Source: Clostridiaceae bacterium
Lineage (GTDB): Bacteria > Bacillota > Clostridia > Saccharofermentanales > DTU023
Assembly: GCA_012511735.1 (NCBI GenBank)
Contig: JAAZFK010000263.1
Span: 1-16,576, forward strand
Reading direction: 5' to 3'
Length of the DNA: 16,576 bases
Below the pieces are notes generated by a model that ran no database searches, had not been told where the DNA came from, and was given only the letters and a program-made list of their open reading frames with translations. Positions 5,841-11,700 of the stretch are shown here, one piece after another. The translations under genes were made by a program, and so were the position numbers. Within the stretch, counting starts at the first letter, position 1. Each line of letters begins with the position of its first letter.

Positions 5841-8723
5841 ATGACAAGAAAGAAACCAGGCCACGGCTTTATCCTTGACCGAGTGAGAGAGCTACCCGAA
5901 CTCAAGGCGATCCTGCATGAATTCACCCACGAAAAGAGTGGCGCGCAGCTGATTTGGCTGGAACGCCTGGAACAAAACAAGACCTTCTGTGTCACTTTTA
6001 AGACTCTGCCGGAAGATGACACCGGGGTTTTCCATATCCTGGAACATTGCGTTCTGGGAGGCTCGAAGAAATATCAGGTGAAAGAGCCTTTCGCTGAATT
6101 GCTGAAGAATTCCGTCAATACCTTTCTCAATGCCATGACCTTCAGCGACAAGACCATGTATCCCGTGGCCAGCCGGAATGAAACTGATTTTTTCAATCTC
6201 ATGGACGTTTATTTGGATGGTGTGTTCAACCCTGCTGTGCTGGACAATGAAGCTATCTTCAGGCAGGAGGGCTGGGGTTATACCTTTGACGAGGCGGGCA
6301 AGCCCTCTTACCAGGGCGTTGTCTACAATGAGATGAAGGGAGCTTCCTCAAGTCTTGGCCGCAAAGCCCATCTGGCAACCATCCGTCTCCTTTTCCCAGA
6401 TACCAGTTACCGTTTCGACTCGGGGGGAGATCCTGAGCTCATGCTGGATTTAACCTATGAGCAGTTTAAATCGGCCCATCAACGCTTCTATCATCCGGCC
6501 AACGCCCGCTTTTTCCTGGACGGCCAGGTGCCCTTGGAAGCGGTTTTGGAAAAACTGGAGGGCTACCTGCAAGACTACGAAAAGATCCCACTGGAAACAG
6601 ACATCGCCTGGCAGGAACCCCGACCGGGTCTGTCCAGGCATGAATACGAAATAAGCGTTGAAGAAGACCCCAAAGACAAGTGCCGCCTGACCCTGTCCAA
6701 GCTGGCCGCCTCCTGGGAGGATCTGGAAAAACAGCTTGCGATCAGCATTCTCTGTGATGCCCTGGCGGGCTCCAACGAAGCGCCCATGAAGAAGACCATC
6801 CTGGATCTTGGCCTTGCCCAGGACTTTCGGATGTATCTGTCGGGCGGAGCTGCCCAAGCCTGGCTGGGGATCGAGGCTCACAACACTTCTGAAGACCGCT
6901 TTGCCGGGATCAAGGAAGCCATACATGATTGCCTGACCGGTCTGGCTGACCAGGGCCTCGACAAAGAAGACCTTTTGGCCTCCCTGAACCAGCTTTACTA
7001 CCGGGAGCTCGACCCTGATGAACCGCGGGGTATCATCCTGGCCATCGGCACCCTCCATGCCTGGCTCTACGGTGGTGACCCCGCCCTCTACCTCTCCCGC
7101 CGTCCTTTCTTTGACAGCATGAGGGAGAAAATCCATACCGGTTACTTTGAGGAGCTGCTCAGGGAATTGATCGCTGACAATGACAGCTGGGTCGAAGTGC
7201 AGTCCATTCCCTCTGCTTCCTATGGTAAGGAAAGAGATGCCCGCGAAGCAGCCCGGCTGAACGCGGAGGCCGCCGCGTGGTCAAGCGAAGAGAAGCGGGC
7301 CCTCATGGATCGGGCATCGCAGTTGGAAGCCTGGCAGAATGCTTCTGATTCACCCGAAGCCTTGGCTGCCTTGCCCAACCTGACTCTGAAAGACTTGTCC
7401 GAGGAACCCCTTTATCTGGATACAAACTGTTCGACCGTACAAAGCGTAACCGTTCTCAGGCATCCTTCGCCTGCCGAGGGCATCGTCTATCTGAAACTGT
7501 ATTTTGACATCTCGGATACGCCCCTGGAAGAGTTGGCCGATCTCCATTTTATGGCGCTTCTGCTGGGAAAGCTGGCGACCCGCCAACGGGATGCGCGATC
7601 CCTGCTTCGGGAGATCAAGACCCACATCGGGCAACTGAACTTTTCCCTGGTGCCGGTTGCCGACCCCAGCCACAATGATCGGTGCAGACTCTACTTCACC
7701 GTTACCTGCAGCACCTTGGATTCTGAAGTCGACCATGCCCTGCGCCTTATCCGGGAGATCCTGACCGGAACCCTCTTTGATGACAAAGCCGCTATCTACG
7801 CTCAATTGGTCCAACACAGAGAATACCTGCGTCAGGTGACCATCCAGGCGGCACAGTATTTCGGAGTGATACGAGTCAAGGGACACTTTACGGCAAGGGA
7901 CGCGGCCCGGGAGGCCTTGGGCGGCTTATCTTCGGTTTTGTGGATCAAGGAATTTTTGAAGGATTTCGATTCCGGCTGGGACAGCTGGAAGACGCTTGCT
8001 GAAAGCTTCCGGGACCGGAATTTTTGCAGGGAAAGACTGACGCTGAGCGTGACGGGGGATTTGGACGAGGATATGACAGAGAAACTGGTCAACTCTTTCC
8101 CGCAAATCCCTGGCTTGCCTGTAGGCTGGGCCACCTATACCAGTTCCTATCCCCGGCATGAGGCCGTCAGCATCCCTTCGGCCGTCTCATACGCTTGTCT
8201 GGGCTGCCACATCGCCCCTTTTGGCGGTGAATATTCAGGCGGTTGGCTGGCTCTGGAACAGATCCTCTCCCTGGAATACCTGTGGAATAAAATTCGGGTC
8301 CAAGGTGGCGCTTATGGGAGTGACTTCTCCATCGATAAATCCGCCGGTTGTTCCTTCTTCTCCTACCGGGACCCGAGCCCTGATCAATCCCTTGACCTAT
8401 TCCGTCAATCCGGCTCCTTCATCCGCGCTTTTTGTGCGGAAAGGGACAGCATTGAGCGCTACATTATGGGCAAGATCGCGGATCTTGATCCCGCGCTCTC
8501 CTTCAAGCAGCAAGCGGACCAGGCGGACAACTGGTATTTCACCGACTACACAGCTGACAAGGCTCTGGCCATCCGCCGCCAGTTAATGGAAGCAGAACCA
8601 CAAGATCTCCTGCCCCTGGCCAACATCCTGGATCAGGCGGTCGGGGAGAGCGCCGTGTGTGTGATCGGATCTCCCGAAGCGCTGGATAAATTTCCCTCAA
8701 CTTCCCTTATTGACATCAGCTGA
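5841..8723 (+). CDS. M16C zinc metallopeptidase (presequence protease / PreP-like)
   Basis: A 960-residue protein, matching the usual length of the PreP/Cym1 branch of the insulinase family, which breaks down short unfolded peptides inside a two-half clamshell. The inverted zinc site HILEH (65-69) supplies two His ligands and Glu68 as the general base. The third ligand, Glu164, lies in 'YNEMKG' (162-167). Other PreP-like marks are 'EPFAELLKNSVNTFLNAMT' (82-100), followed by FSDKTMYPVAS, and 'QGVVYNEMKG'. The C-terminal half is the usual inactive repeat, with 'QGGAYGSDF'-like substrate-site residues (near 825). No signal peptide, so it is cytoplasmic. The start ATG has only a modest site (GGCAGGA, 5826-5832). 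It follows the esterase gene by 110 bases and may be read through from it. Confidence 0.93.
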   Translation: MTRKKPGHGFILDRVRELPELKAILHEFTHEKSGAQLIWLERLEQNKTFCVTFKTLPEDDTGVFHILEHCVLGGSKKYQVKEPFAELLKNSVNTFLNAMTFSDKTMYPVASRNETDFFNLMDVYLDGVFNPAVLDNEAIFRQEGWGYTFDEAGKPSYQGVVYNEMKGASSSLGRKAHLATIRLLFPDTSYRFDSGGDPELMLDLTYEQFKSAHQRFYHPANARFFLDGQVPLEAVLEKLEGYLQDYEKIPLETDIAWQEPRPGLSRHEYEISVEEDPKDKCRLTLSKLAASWEDLEKQLAISILCDALAGSNEAPMKKTILDLGLAQDFRMYLSGGAAQAWLGIEAHNTSEDRFAGIKEAIHDCLTGLADQGLDKEDLLASLNQLYYRELDPDEPRGIILAIGTLHAWLYGGDPALYLSRRPFFDSMREKIHTGYFEELLRELIADNDSWVEVQSIPSASYGKERDAREAARLNAEAAAWSSEEKRALMDRASQLEAWQNASDSPEALAALPNLTLKDLSEEPLYLDTNCSTVQSVTVLRHPSPAEGIVYLKLYFDISDTPLEELADLHFMALLLGKLATRQRDARSLLREIKTHIGQLNFSLVPVADPSHNDRCRLYFTVTCSTLDSEVDHALRLIREILTGTLFDDKAAIYAQLVQHREYLRQVTIQAAQYFGVIRVKGHFTARDAAREALGGLSSVLWIKEFLKDFDSGWDSWKTLAESFRDRNFCRERLTLSVTGDLDEDMTEKLVNSFPQIPGLPVGWATYTSSYPRHEAVSIPSAVSYACLGCHIAPFGGEYSGGWLALEQILSLEYLWNKIRVQGGAYGSDFSIDKSAGCSFFSYRDPSPDQSLDLFRQSGSFIRAFCAERDSIERYIMGKIADLDPALSFKQQADQADNWYFTDYTADKALAIRRQLMEAEPQDLLPLANILDQAVGESAVCVIGSPEALDKFPSTSLIDIS

Positions 8724-8799
8724 AAGCCAGACCTTGGTTGTCCCAAGAAAGCCTGTCTACCTGACGTCAAGATGACCTGTTCGGGGTTAAGCAAAAGAC

Positions 8800-8820
8800 G
8801 GGAACCGTAGAAACGGTCCC
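8800..8820 (-). terminator. Putative intrinsic terminator for the DUF5640-like lipoprotein
   Basis: GGG-A-ACCGT and ACGGT-CCC form an eight-pair stem with one bulged A and an AGAA loop. On the minus strand the stem is followed within a few bases by TTTT. It lies 30 bases past the stop codon of the minus-strand lipoprotein. The U-tract is short, so strength is uncertain. Confidence 0.45.
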
Positions 8821-8849
8821 CGCCCATAATCATGGTGAGTAAGAAAGAC

Positions 8850-9200
8850 TTATTTCTTCGTCAACTCGTAGGTTGGCCGCAAAGGCTCATCGGTTGTCAG
8901 CGACAGCTTGTCACCGTCGATTTTATATTGATAAACAATGGGGTCATCCCAACGGGATAATTTGATGGAAACATCGTCTCCGTCGATGGTATAAGTGCCA
9001 TCGTCCTTGATGCCGAATTCATTGACTGTCTTGCAGCCGCCCTTACCGTCAAAGGTCCAGGTCCAGTCCATATCCTGACTGCTTCCCTCCCAGGTTCCCT
9101 TAAGCGCGTCACCGCCTCCGCCGCCACCGCAGGCTGCAAGGAACATGGTCGCCACAAGGGCTACCGTGAGGATCAACCAAGTTGCTTTGTGTTTTCTCAT
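8850..9200 (-). CDS. Small lipoprotein with DUF5640 / lipocalin-like domain
   Basis: A 116-residue protein. The ATG at 9200 was chosen over the upstream TTG at 9221 because GGAAAGGAAG (9205-9214, minus strand) sits just before the ATG. The signal peptide ends in lipobox FLAAC (Cys24), followed by six glycines as a flexible tether. The mature domain has 'LKGTWEGSS', 'WTWTFDGKGGC', 'GTYTIDGDDVSIKLS' and 'YQYKIDGDKLSLT...YELTKK'. This repeated strand pattern is typical of the small clostridial lipocalin-like DUF5640 lipoproteins. It should be anchored on the outer face of the membrane. The biochemical role of the family is unknown. It is followed by a likely terminator. Confidence 0.8.
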   Translation of the reverse strand: MRKHKATWLILTVALVATMFLAACGGGGGGDALKGTWEGSSQDMDWTWTFDGKGGCKTVNEFGIKDDGTYTIDGDDVSIKLSRWDDPIVYQYKIDGDKLSLTTDEPLRPTYELTKK

Positions 9201-9268
9201 AGATGCTTCCTTTCCGGTCAATTATGACCCAGCCCACTTTAGCATAATGAGATTCAGATCACACTTGG

Positions 9269-9332
9269 GAGAACGACAAAGACGACCGGAGAAGGATCCG
9301 GTCGTCCCTGTCGTTGTGACGGTTCTCTTTTT
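9269..9332. terminator. Nested hairpin, likely terminator downstream of the HD gene
   Basis: A perfect ten-pair stem (GACGACCGGA 9281-9290 with TCCGGTCGTC 9297-9306, six-base loop) is extended, past a two-by-two mismatch, by AACGACA/TGTCGTT (9272-9278 with 9309-9315). An outer GAGAAC/GTTCTC pair (9269-9274 with 9322-9327) overlaps this and is followed on the plus strand by TTTTT. On the minus strand the inner stem is followed by CTTTGTCGTT, a weak U-tract. It lies about 20-80 bases past the HD gene stop (9350) and probably ends that transcript. It might work in both directions. Confidence 0.55.
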
Positions 9333-9349
9333 GTTCGGCTACCGGGTGT

Positions 9350-9943
9350 TCAGATTTCAAGGTCTTCCAATTGGCTTCGAATGTCGCCTTCAGTCGCCTT
9401 CATGGCCTCCAGGGTTTTGTCGATCAACTGGTCAAGTGTCCATCCCAGGGCATCCGCTCCTTTTTGAATGGTGTCGCGGTCACAGCCGGCAGCAAAGCCC
9501 CTGGATTTGAATTTCTTTTTGACGCTGGACAGCCCCATATCAGATACACTTTTGGAAGGACGGACCAGGGCGCAGGCGCCGATCAGGCCACTCAATTCAT
9601 CGATGGCAAATAGCACCTTCTCCATCTGGTGCTCAGGCTCTATATCGGAGCAGATCCCGTAGCCGTGACTGACGATGGAATGGATCATGTCTTCGCCCAC
9701 ACCAGCCTCCCGGAGAATTTTTGGCGTATGCTCCAGGTGCTCATCGGGGTATTGCTCGAAGTCGATGTCGTGCAGCAGACCCACCATGGCCCAGTAGTCT
9801 TTTTCCTCAACGTAACCCAGTGTGTCTGCCAGATGGGCCATGACGGCCTCAACGGTTAGCGCATGTTCGATGTGGAAGGCCTCTTTATTGTACTTTTTCA
9901 GCAGCTCAAGCGCCTGGTCCCGGCTGATTTTGCTTTCCCTCAT
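9350..9943 (-). CDS. HD-domain metal-dependent hydrolase
   Basis: A 197-residue cytoplasmic protein. The ATG at 9943 was chosen because AAGGAG (9950-9955, minus strand) lies six bases upstream. The longer frame to 10042 would overlap the divergent gene and has no such site. HD-superfamily metal ligands can be seen: His27 in 'HIEHALTV', His58-Asp59 in 'LLHDIDFEQYPDEH', His93 in 'IVSHGYG' and Asp115 in 'FAIDELSGL'. Such proteins hydrolyse phosphoesters, often of nucleotides; 'HDIG domain protein' is the usual label for this group in Bacillota. The substrate is not known. It diverges from the isochorismatase-family gene, and the start-to-start gap is only 52 bases. A strong hairpin lies downstream. 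Confidence 0.85.
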   Translation of the reverse strand: MRESKISRDQALELLKKYNKEAFHIEHALTVEAVMAHLADTLGYVEEKDYWAMVGLLHDIDFEQYPDEHLEHTPKILREAGVGEDMIHSIVSHGYGICSDIEPEHQMEKVLFAIDELSGLIGACALVRPSKSVSDMGLSSVKKKFKSRGFAAGCDRDTIQKGADALGWTLDQLIDKTLEAMKATEGDIRSQLEDLEI

Positions 9944-9973
9944 ACTGTGCTCCTTTATGATCAGTCTGCTAGA

Positions 9974-10002
9974 ATTATACAGGCAGGAGGATCCCATGGA
10001 AA
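9974..10002 (-). promoter_or_regulatory. Putative promoter of the HD-domain gene
   Basis: On the minus strand TTTCCA (9997-10002) and TATAAT (9974-9979) are 17 bases apart. The -35 matches four of six bases. The -35 overlaps the start codon of the divergent isochorismatase gene, so the two transcription units may interfere with each other. Confidence 0.45.
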
Positions 10003-10544
10003 AGTACAGCTTGAACAGGGAAGAAACCCTATTAATGATCATTGATATTCAGGATCGGCTGGTTCCGGTCATGGGCGATAAGGACCAGGTCATCCATTAC
10101 AGCAAAATATTGCTTCAGGCGGCGGAGGAAATGAATTTTCCGGTCCTTGTCACTGAGCAGTATCCCAAGGGGCTGGGGAGGACAGTACCCGAGCTTTTAG
10201 AGCTGGTTGGAGAAGAGCAAATCTTCGTCAAGAACAGTTTCACCGCCTGCACCGATCAGGTAAAAGAGGAGCTGGTACGTCAGGGCAGGAAAAAGATCCT
10301 GATTGCGGGGATGGAAACCCACGTCTGCGTCTTTCAGACAGCTCGTGATCTTCTGGCTGCCGGCTATCAGGTTTTCCTGGCCAGTGACGCCGTGACCTCC
10401 AGGGCCAGGTTCAATTATCTGAATGGGCTGGATTTAATCCAATCCATGGGCGCCGTGATCACCAACACGGAGACGGCCATTTTCGATCTTTTGAAGGTGT
10501 CGGGCACTCCTGAATTCAAGGCCATGTCTGCTCTGATCAAATAA
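9996..10544 (+). CDS. Isochorismatase-family cysteine hydrolase
   Basis: A 182-residue cytoplasmic enzyme. ATG 9996 was chosen because AGGAGG (9985-9990) lies five bases upstream. The longer open frame to 9822 runs through the divergent HD gene and its first 58 residues look like shadow sequence. The catalytic triad of the family is present: Asp17 in 'MIIDIQDRL', Lys79 in 'FVKNSFTAC' and Cys111 in 'GMETHVCVFQTA'. The 'MGAVITNTETAIFDLL' ending matches the YcaC-like branch. The family splits amides or enol ethers (nicotinamidase, N-carbamoyl amidases, isochorismatase), and the specific substrate cannot be read from sequence. It converges on the cyaB-like gene with five bases between stop codons. 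Confidence 0.9.
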   Translation: MEKYSLNREETLLMIIDIQDRLVPVMGDKDQVIHYSKILLQAAEEMNFPVLVTEQYPKGLGRTVPELLELVGEEQIFVKNSFTACTDQVKEELVRQGRKKILIAGMETHVCVFQTARDLLAAGYQVFLASDAVTSRARFNYLNGLDLIQSMGAVITNTETAIFDLLKVSGTPEFKAMSALIK

Positions 10545-10549
10545 GACGG

Positions 10550-11122
10550 TCAAGGTGCTTGGCGCTGGATTAATAGCTGCAGATAGGATTTTCGTGTGAG
10601 GTTTTCTCTCGAAACCTCCAGGTCATCCAGCAGGGAAAGCAGCCGGTTGCGGACGCTTTCCCTTTCTTCATCCGAAAGATCGTCGGGAGCGAGGTGCTCC
10701 AACTCGATGAAGGCACCTAGTCCTTCCACCTGGTCGAGACAGATTGTGACAGGCCCCAGATCCGTCTGGCCTGTGTACTCGAGCCGTTGTTTGTCGACAG
10801 TCAGGATAAGGGTGTAACCCAAAGCTTCGAGGATTCCATGGATCTTGTCGGCGTCTGCCAGCTCTGTTTCCAGTTCGATCCGGGTGTTGGAAAGGTCGTC
10901 GGTTTTGGGACCCTTATAAGTCAACAGTGTCACCACTTGGTCGGTCTCTTGCCGGCGGATCCGCAGCGCTTCATCTGTCTGCCTGAAGTCGCGGTCAGGC
11001 GCATTGTAATAGATATCGCATTCAGCGAGGGTTCGGAGCAGGGAAAATTCCGCGTCAAGTTTTTCTTTCAGCCGTGAGACTGTCTGAGGCTCAAGGCTTG
11101 CTTTCAGTTCGATTTCCAGCAT
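10550..11122 (-). CDS. cyaB: CYTH-domain protein, class IV adenylate cyclase CyaB-like
   Basis: A 190-residue protein, the usual length for the CyaB/ThTPase-like family. ATG 11122 was chosen over the upstream frame start because AAGGAG (11131-11136, minus strand) lies eight bases before it. The CYTH signature ExExK opens the protein (LEIELK, Glu3, Glu5, Lys7). It is followed by 'CDIYYNAPDRDF', 'DEALRIRR' (50-57), 'TYKGP' (68-72), 'RIELETE' (81-87), 'DKQR' (110-113), 'ICLDQVEGLGAFIELE' (127-142) and a final 'KSY'. These are the tunnel residues that bind metal and triphosphate. Members make cAMP or hydrolyse organic or inorganic triphosphates, and most bacterial homologues are untested, so cyclase activity is not assured. 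It diverges from the DUF6054-like gene. Confidence 0.88.
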   Translation of the reverse strand: MLEIELKASLEPQTVSRLKEKLDAEFSLLRTLAECDIYYNAPDRDFRQTDEALRIRRQETDQVVTLLTYKGPKTDDLSNTRIELETELADADKIHGILEALGYTLILTVDKQRLEYTGQTDLGPVTICLDQVEGLGAFIELEHLAPDDLSDEERESVRNRLLSLLDDLEVSRENLTRKSYLQLLIQRQAP

Positions 11123-11156
11123 GAGTCTGTCTCCTTGACGAGGTGAGCTTACCCCG

Positions 11157-11186
11157 ATCATACGCTCCCTTTGCCGGCCAGGGCAA
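11157..11186 (-). promoter_or_regulatory. Putative promoter of the cyaB-like gene
   Basis: On the minus strand TTGCCC (11181-11186) and TATGAT (11157-11162) are separated by 18 bases and lie 35 bases upstream of the start codon. The -35 matches four of six bases and the -10 five of six. Confidence 0.5.
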
Positions 11187-11191
11187 ACCGT

Positions 11192-11218
11192 TTGTCATTA
11201 AATAAGAAACTCTATAAT
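11192..11218 (+). promoter_or_regulatory. Putative promoter of the DUF6054-like gene
   Basis: TTGTCA (11192-11197) and a perfect TATAAT (11213-11218) precede the gene. The spacer is only 15 bases, shorter than ideal, which could mean a weak or activator-dependent promoter. It is back to back with the cyaB promoter. Confidence 0.5.
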
Positions 11219-11227
11219 ATGGCAAGG

Positions 11228-11243
11228 ACTGATCCTGATCAGT
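11228..11243. promoter_or_regulatory. Perfect palindrome near the transcription start of the DUF6054-like gene
   Basis: ACTGATC and GATCAGT are perfect inverted seven-base arms with a CT centre. The dyad starts ten bases after the TATAAT box and ends before the ribosome binding site (AGGAGG, 11251-11256). This is where a repressor operator would lie. It has no T-run, so it is not a terminator. The binding protein is unknown. Confidence 0.4.
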
Positions 11244-11261
11244 CTGGATGAGGAGGATCTG

Positions 11262-11609
11262 ATGGCAAAATACGAAAGACAGTTGACGGGCAGCTTTGAC
11301 GCGCTGCTCAACCACCTGCACCAGGACATCACCCGGGGAAGCGTCTCCGCAAGCTATGAAGATGGCAGCGATATCAACCTGGGTCATGTGCGCGTGGCCA
11401 GCCGTGTCTACGAGCGTTACAGCTGGATCGGGGGCAACCGGGTCAGCCTGAACCTCACCCTTGTGGGGGAGGGGAGCCGGCTTTACCTTTCGGCCATCGC
11501 GTCCGGTGGGAGTCAGGCTGTTTTCTTTAAAATCAATACCTTCGGCGAACAGGCCTTTTTGGATAAATGCGTTGAATCGATTGAACGGTTTATGGCAGCT
11601 TCTTACTGA
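11262..11609 (+). CDS. DUF6054-family protein
   Basis: A 115-residue cytoplasmic protein without signal peptide or membrane helix. 'MAKYERQLTGSFDALL', 'GSVSASYEDGSD', 'VASRVYERYSWIGGNRVSLNLTLVGEG' and the conserved 'SGGSQAVFFKINTFGEQAFLD' near the end follow the pattern I recall for DUF6054 proteins of Bacillota. The function is unknown. AGGAGG (11251-11256) lies five bases before the ATG. It is a single gene with its own promoter and a possible operator, and a perfect 13-bp inverted repeat follows it by 18 bases. Confidence 0.75.
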   Translation: MAKYERQLTGSFDALLNHLHQDITRGSVSASYEDGSDINLGHVRVASRVYERYSWIGGNRVSLNLTLVGEGSRLYLSAIASGGSQAVFFKINTFGEQAFLDKCVESIERFMAASY

Positions 11610-11626
11610 TCGCCACATATAAGGTA

Positions 11627-11659
11627 TCATGCTATAAATGCCTATTATTTATAGCATGA
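11627..11659. repeat. Perfect 13-bp inverted repeat upstream of the S8-VWA gene
   Basis: TCATGCTATAAAT (11627-11639) and ATTTATAGCATGA (11647-11659) are exact inverted copies around the seven-base centre GCCTATT. The dyad lies in the 91-base gap between the DUF6054-like gene and the S8-VWA gene. It is AT-rich and contains -10-like sequences. No T-run follows on either strand, so an operator or regulator-binding dyad is more likely than an intrinsic terminator. The 42 bases between it and the ATG include GAAGGAG (11689-11695). Confidence 0.6.
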
Positions 11660-11700
11660 CATGGGTTGGATCCGTCAGGATCGCGTGAGAAGGAGTCCTT

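Noticed and set aside
9201..9221. TTG start for the small lipoprotein
   Set aside because: The ribosome binding site lies between this TTG and the ATG at 9200, so it serves the ATG.
9822..9995. 58-residue extension of the isochorismatase-family frame
   Set aside because: It is antisense to the HD-domain gene, while AGGAGG sits directly before ATG 9996, where family similarity begins.
11627..11659. The 13-bp inverted repeat as a rho-independent terminator
   Set aside because: The stem is AT-rich and no T-run follows on either strand, so it was listed as a repeat and possible operator instead.
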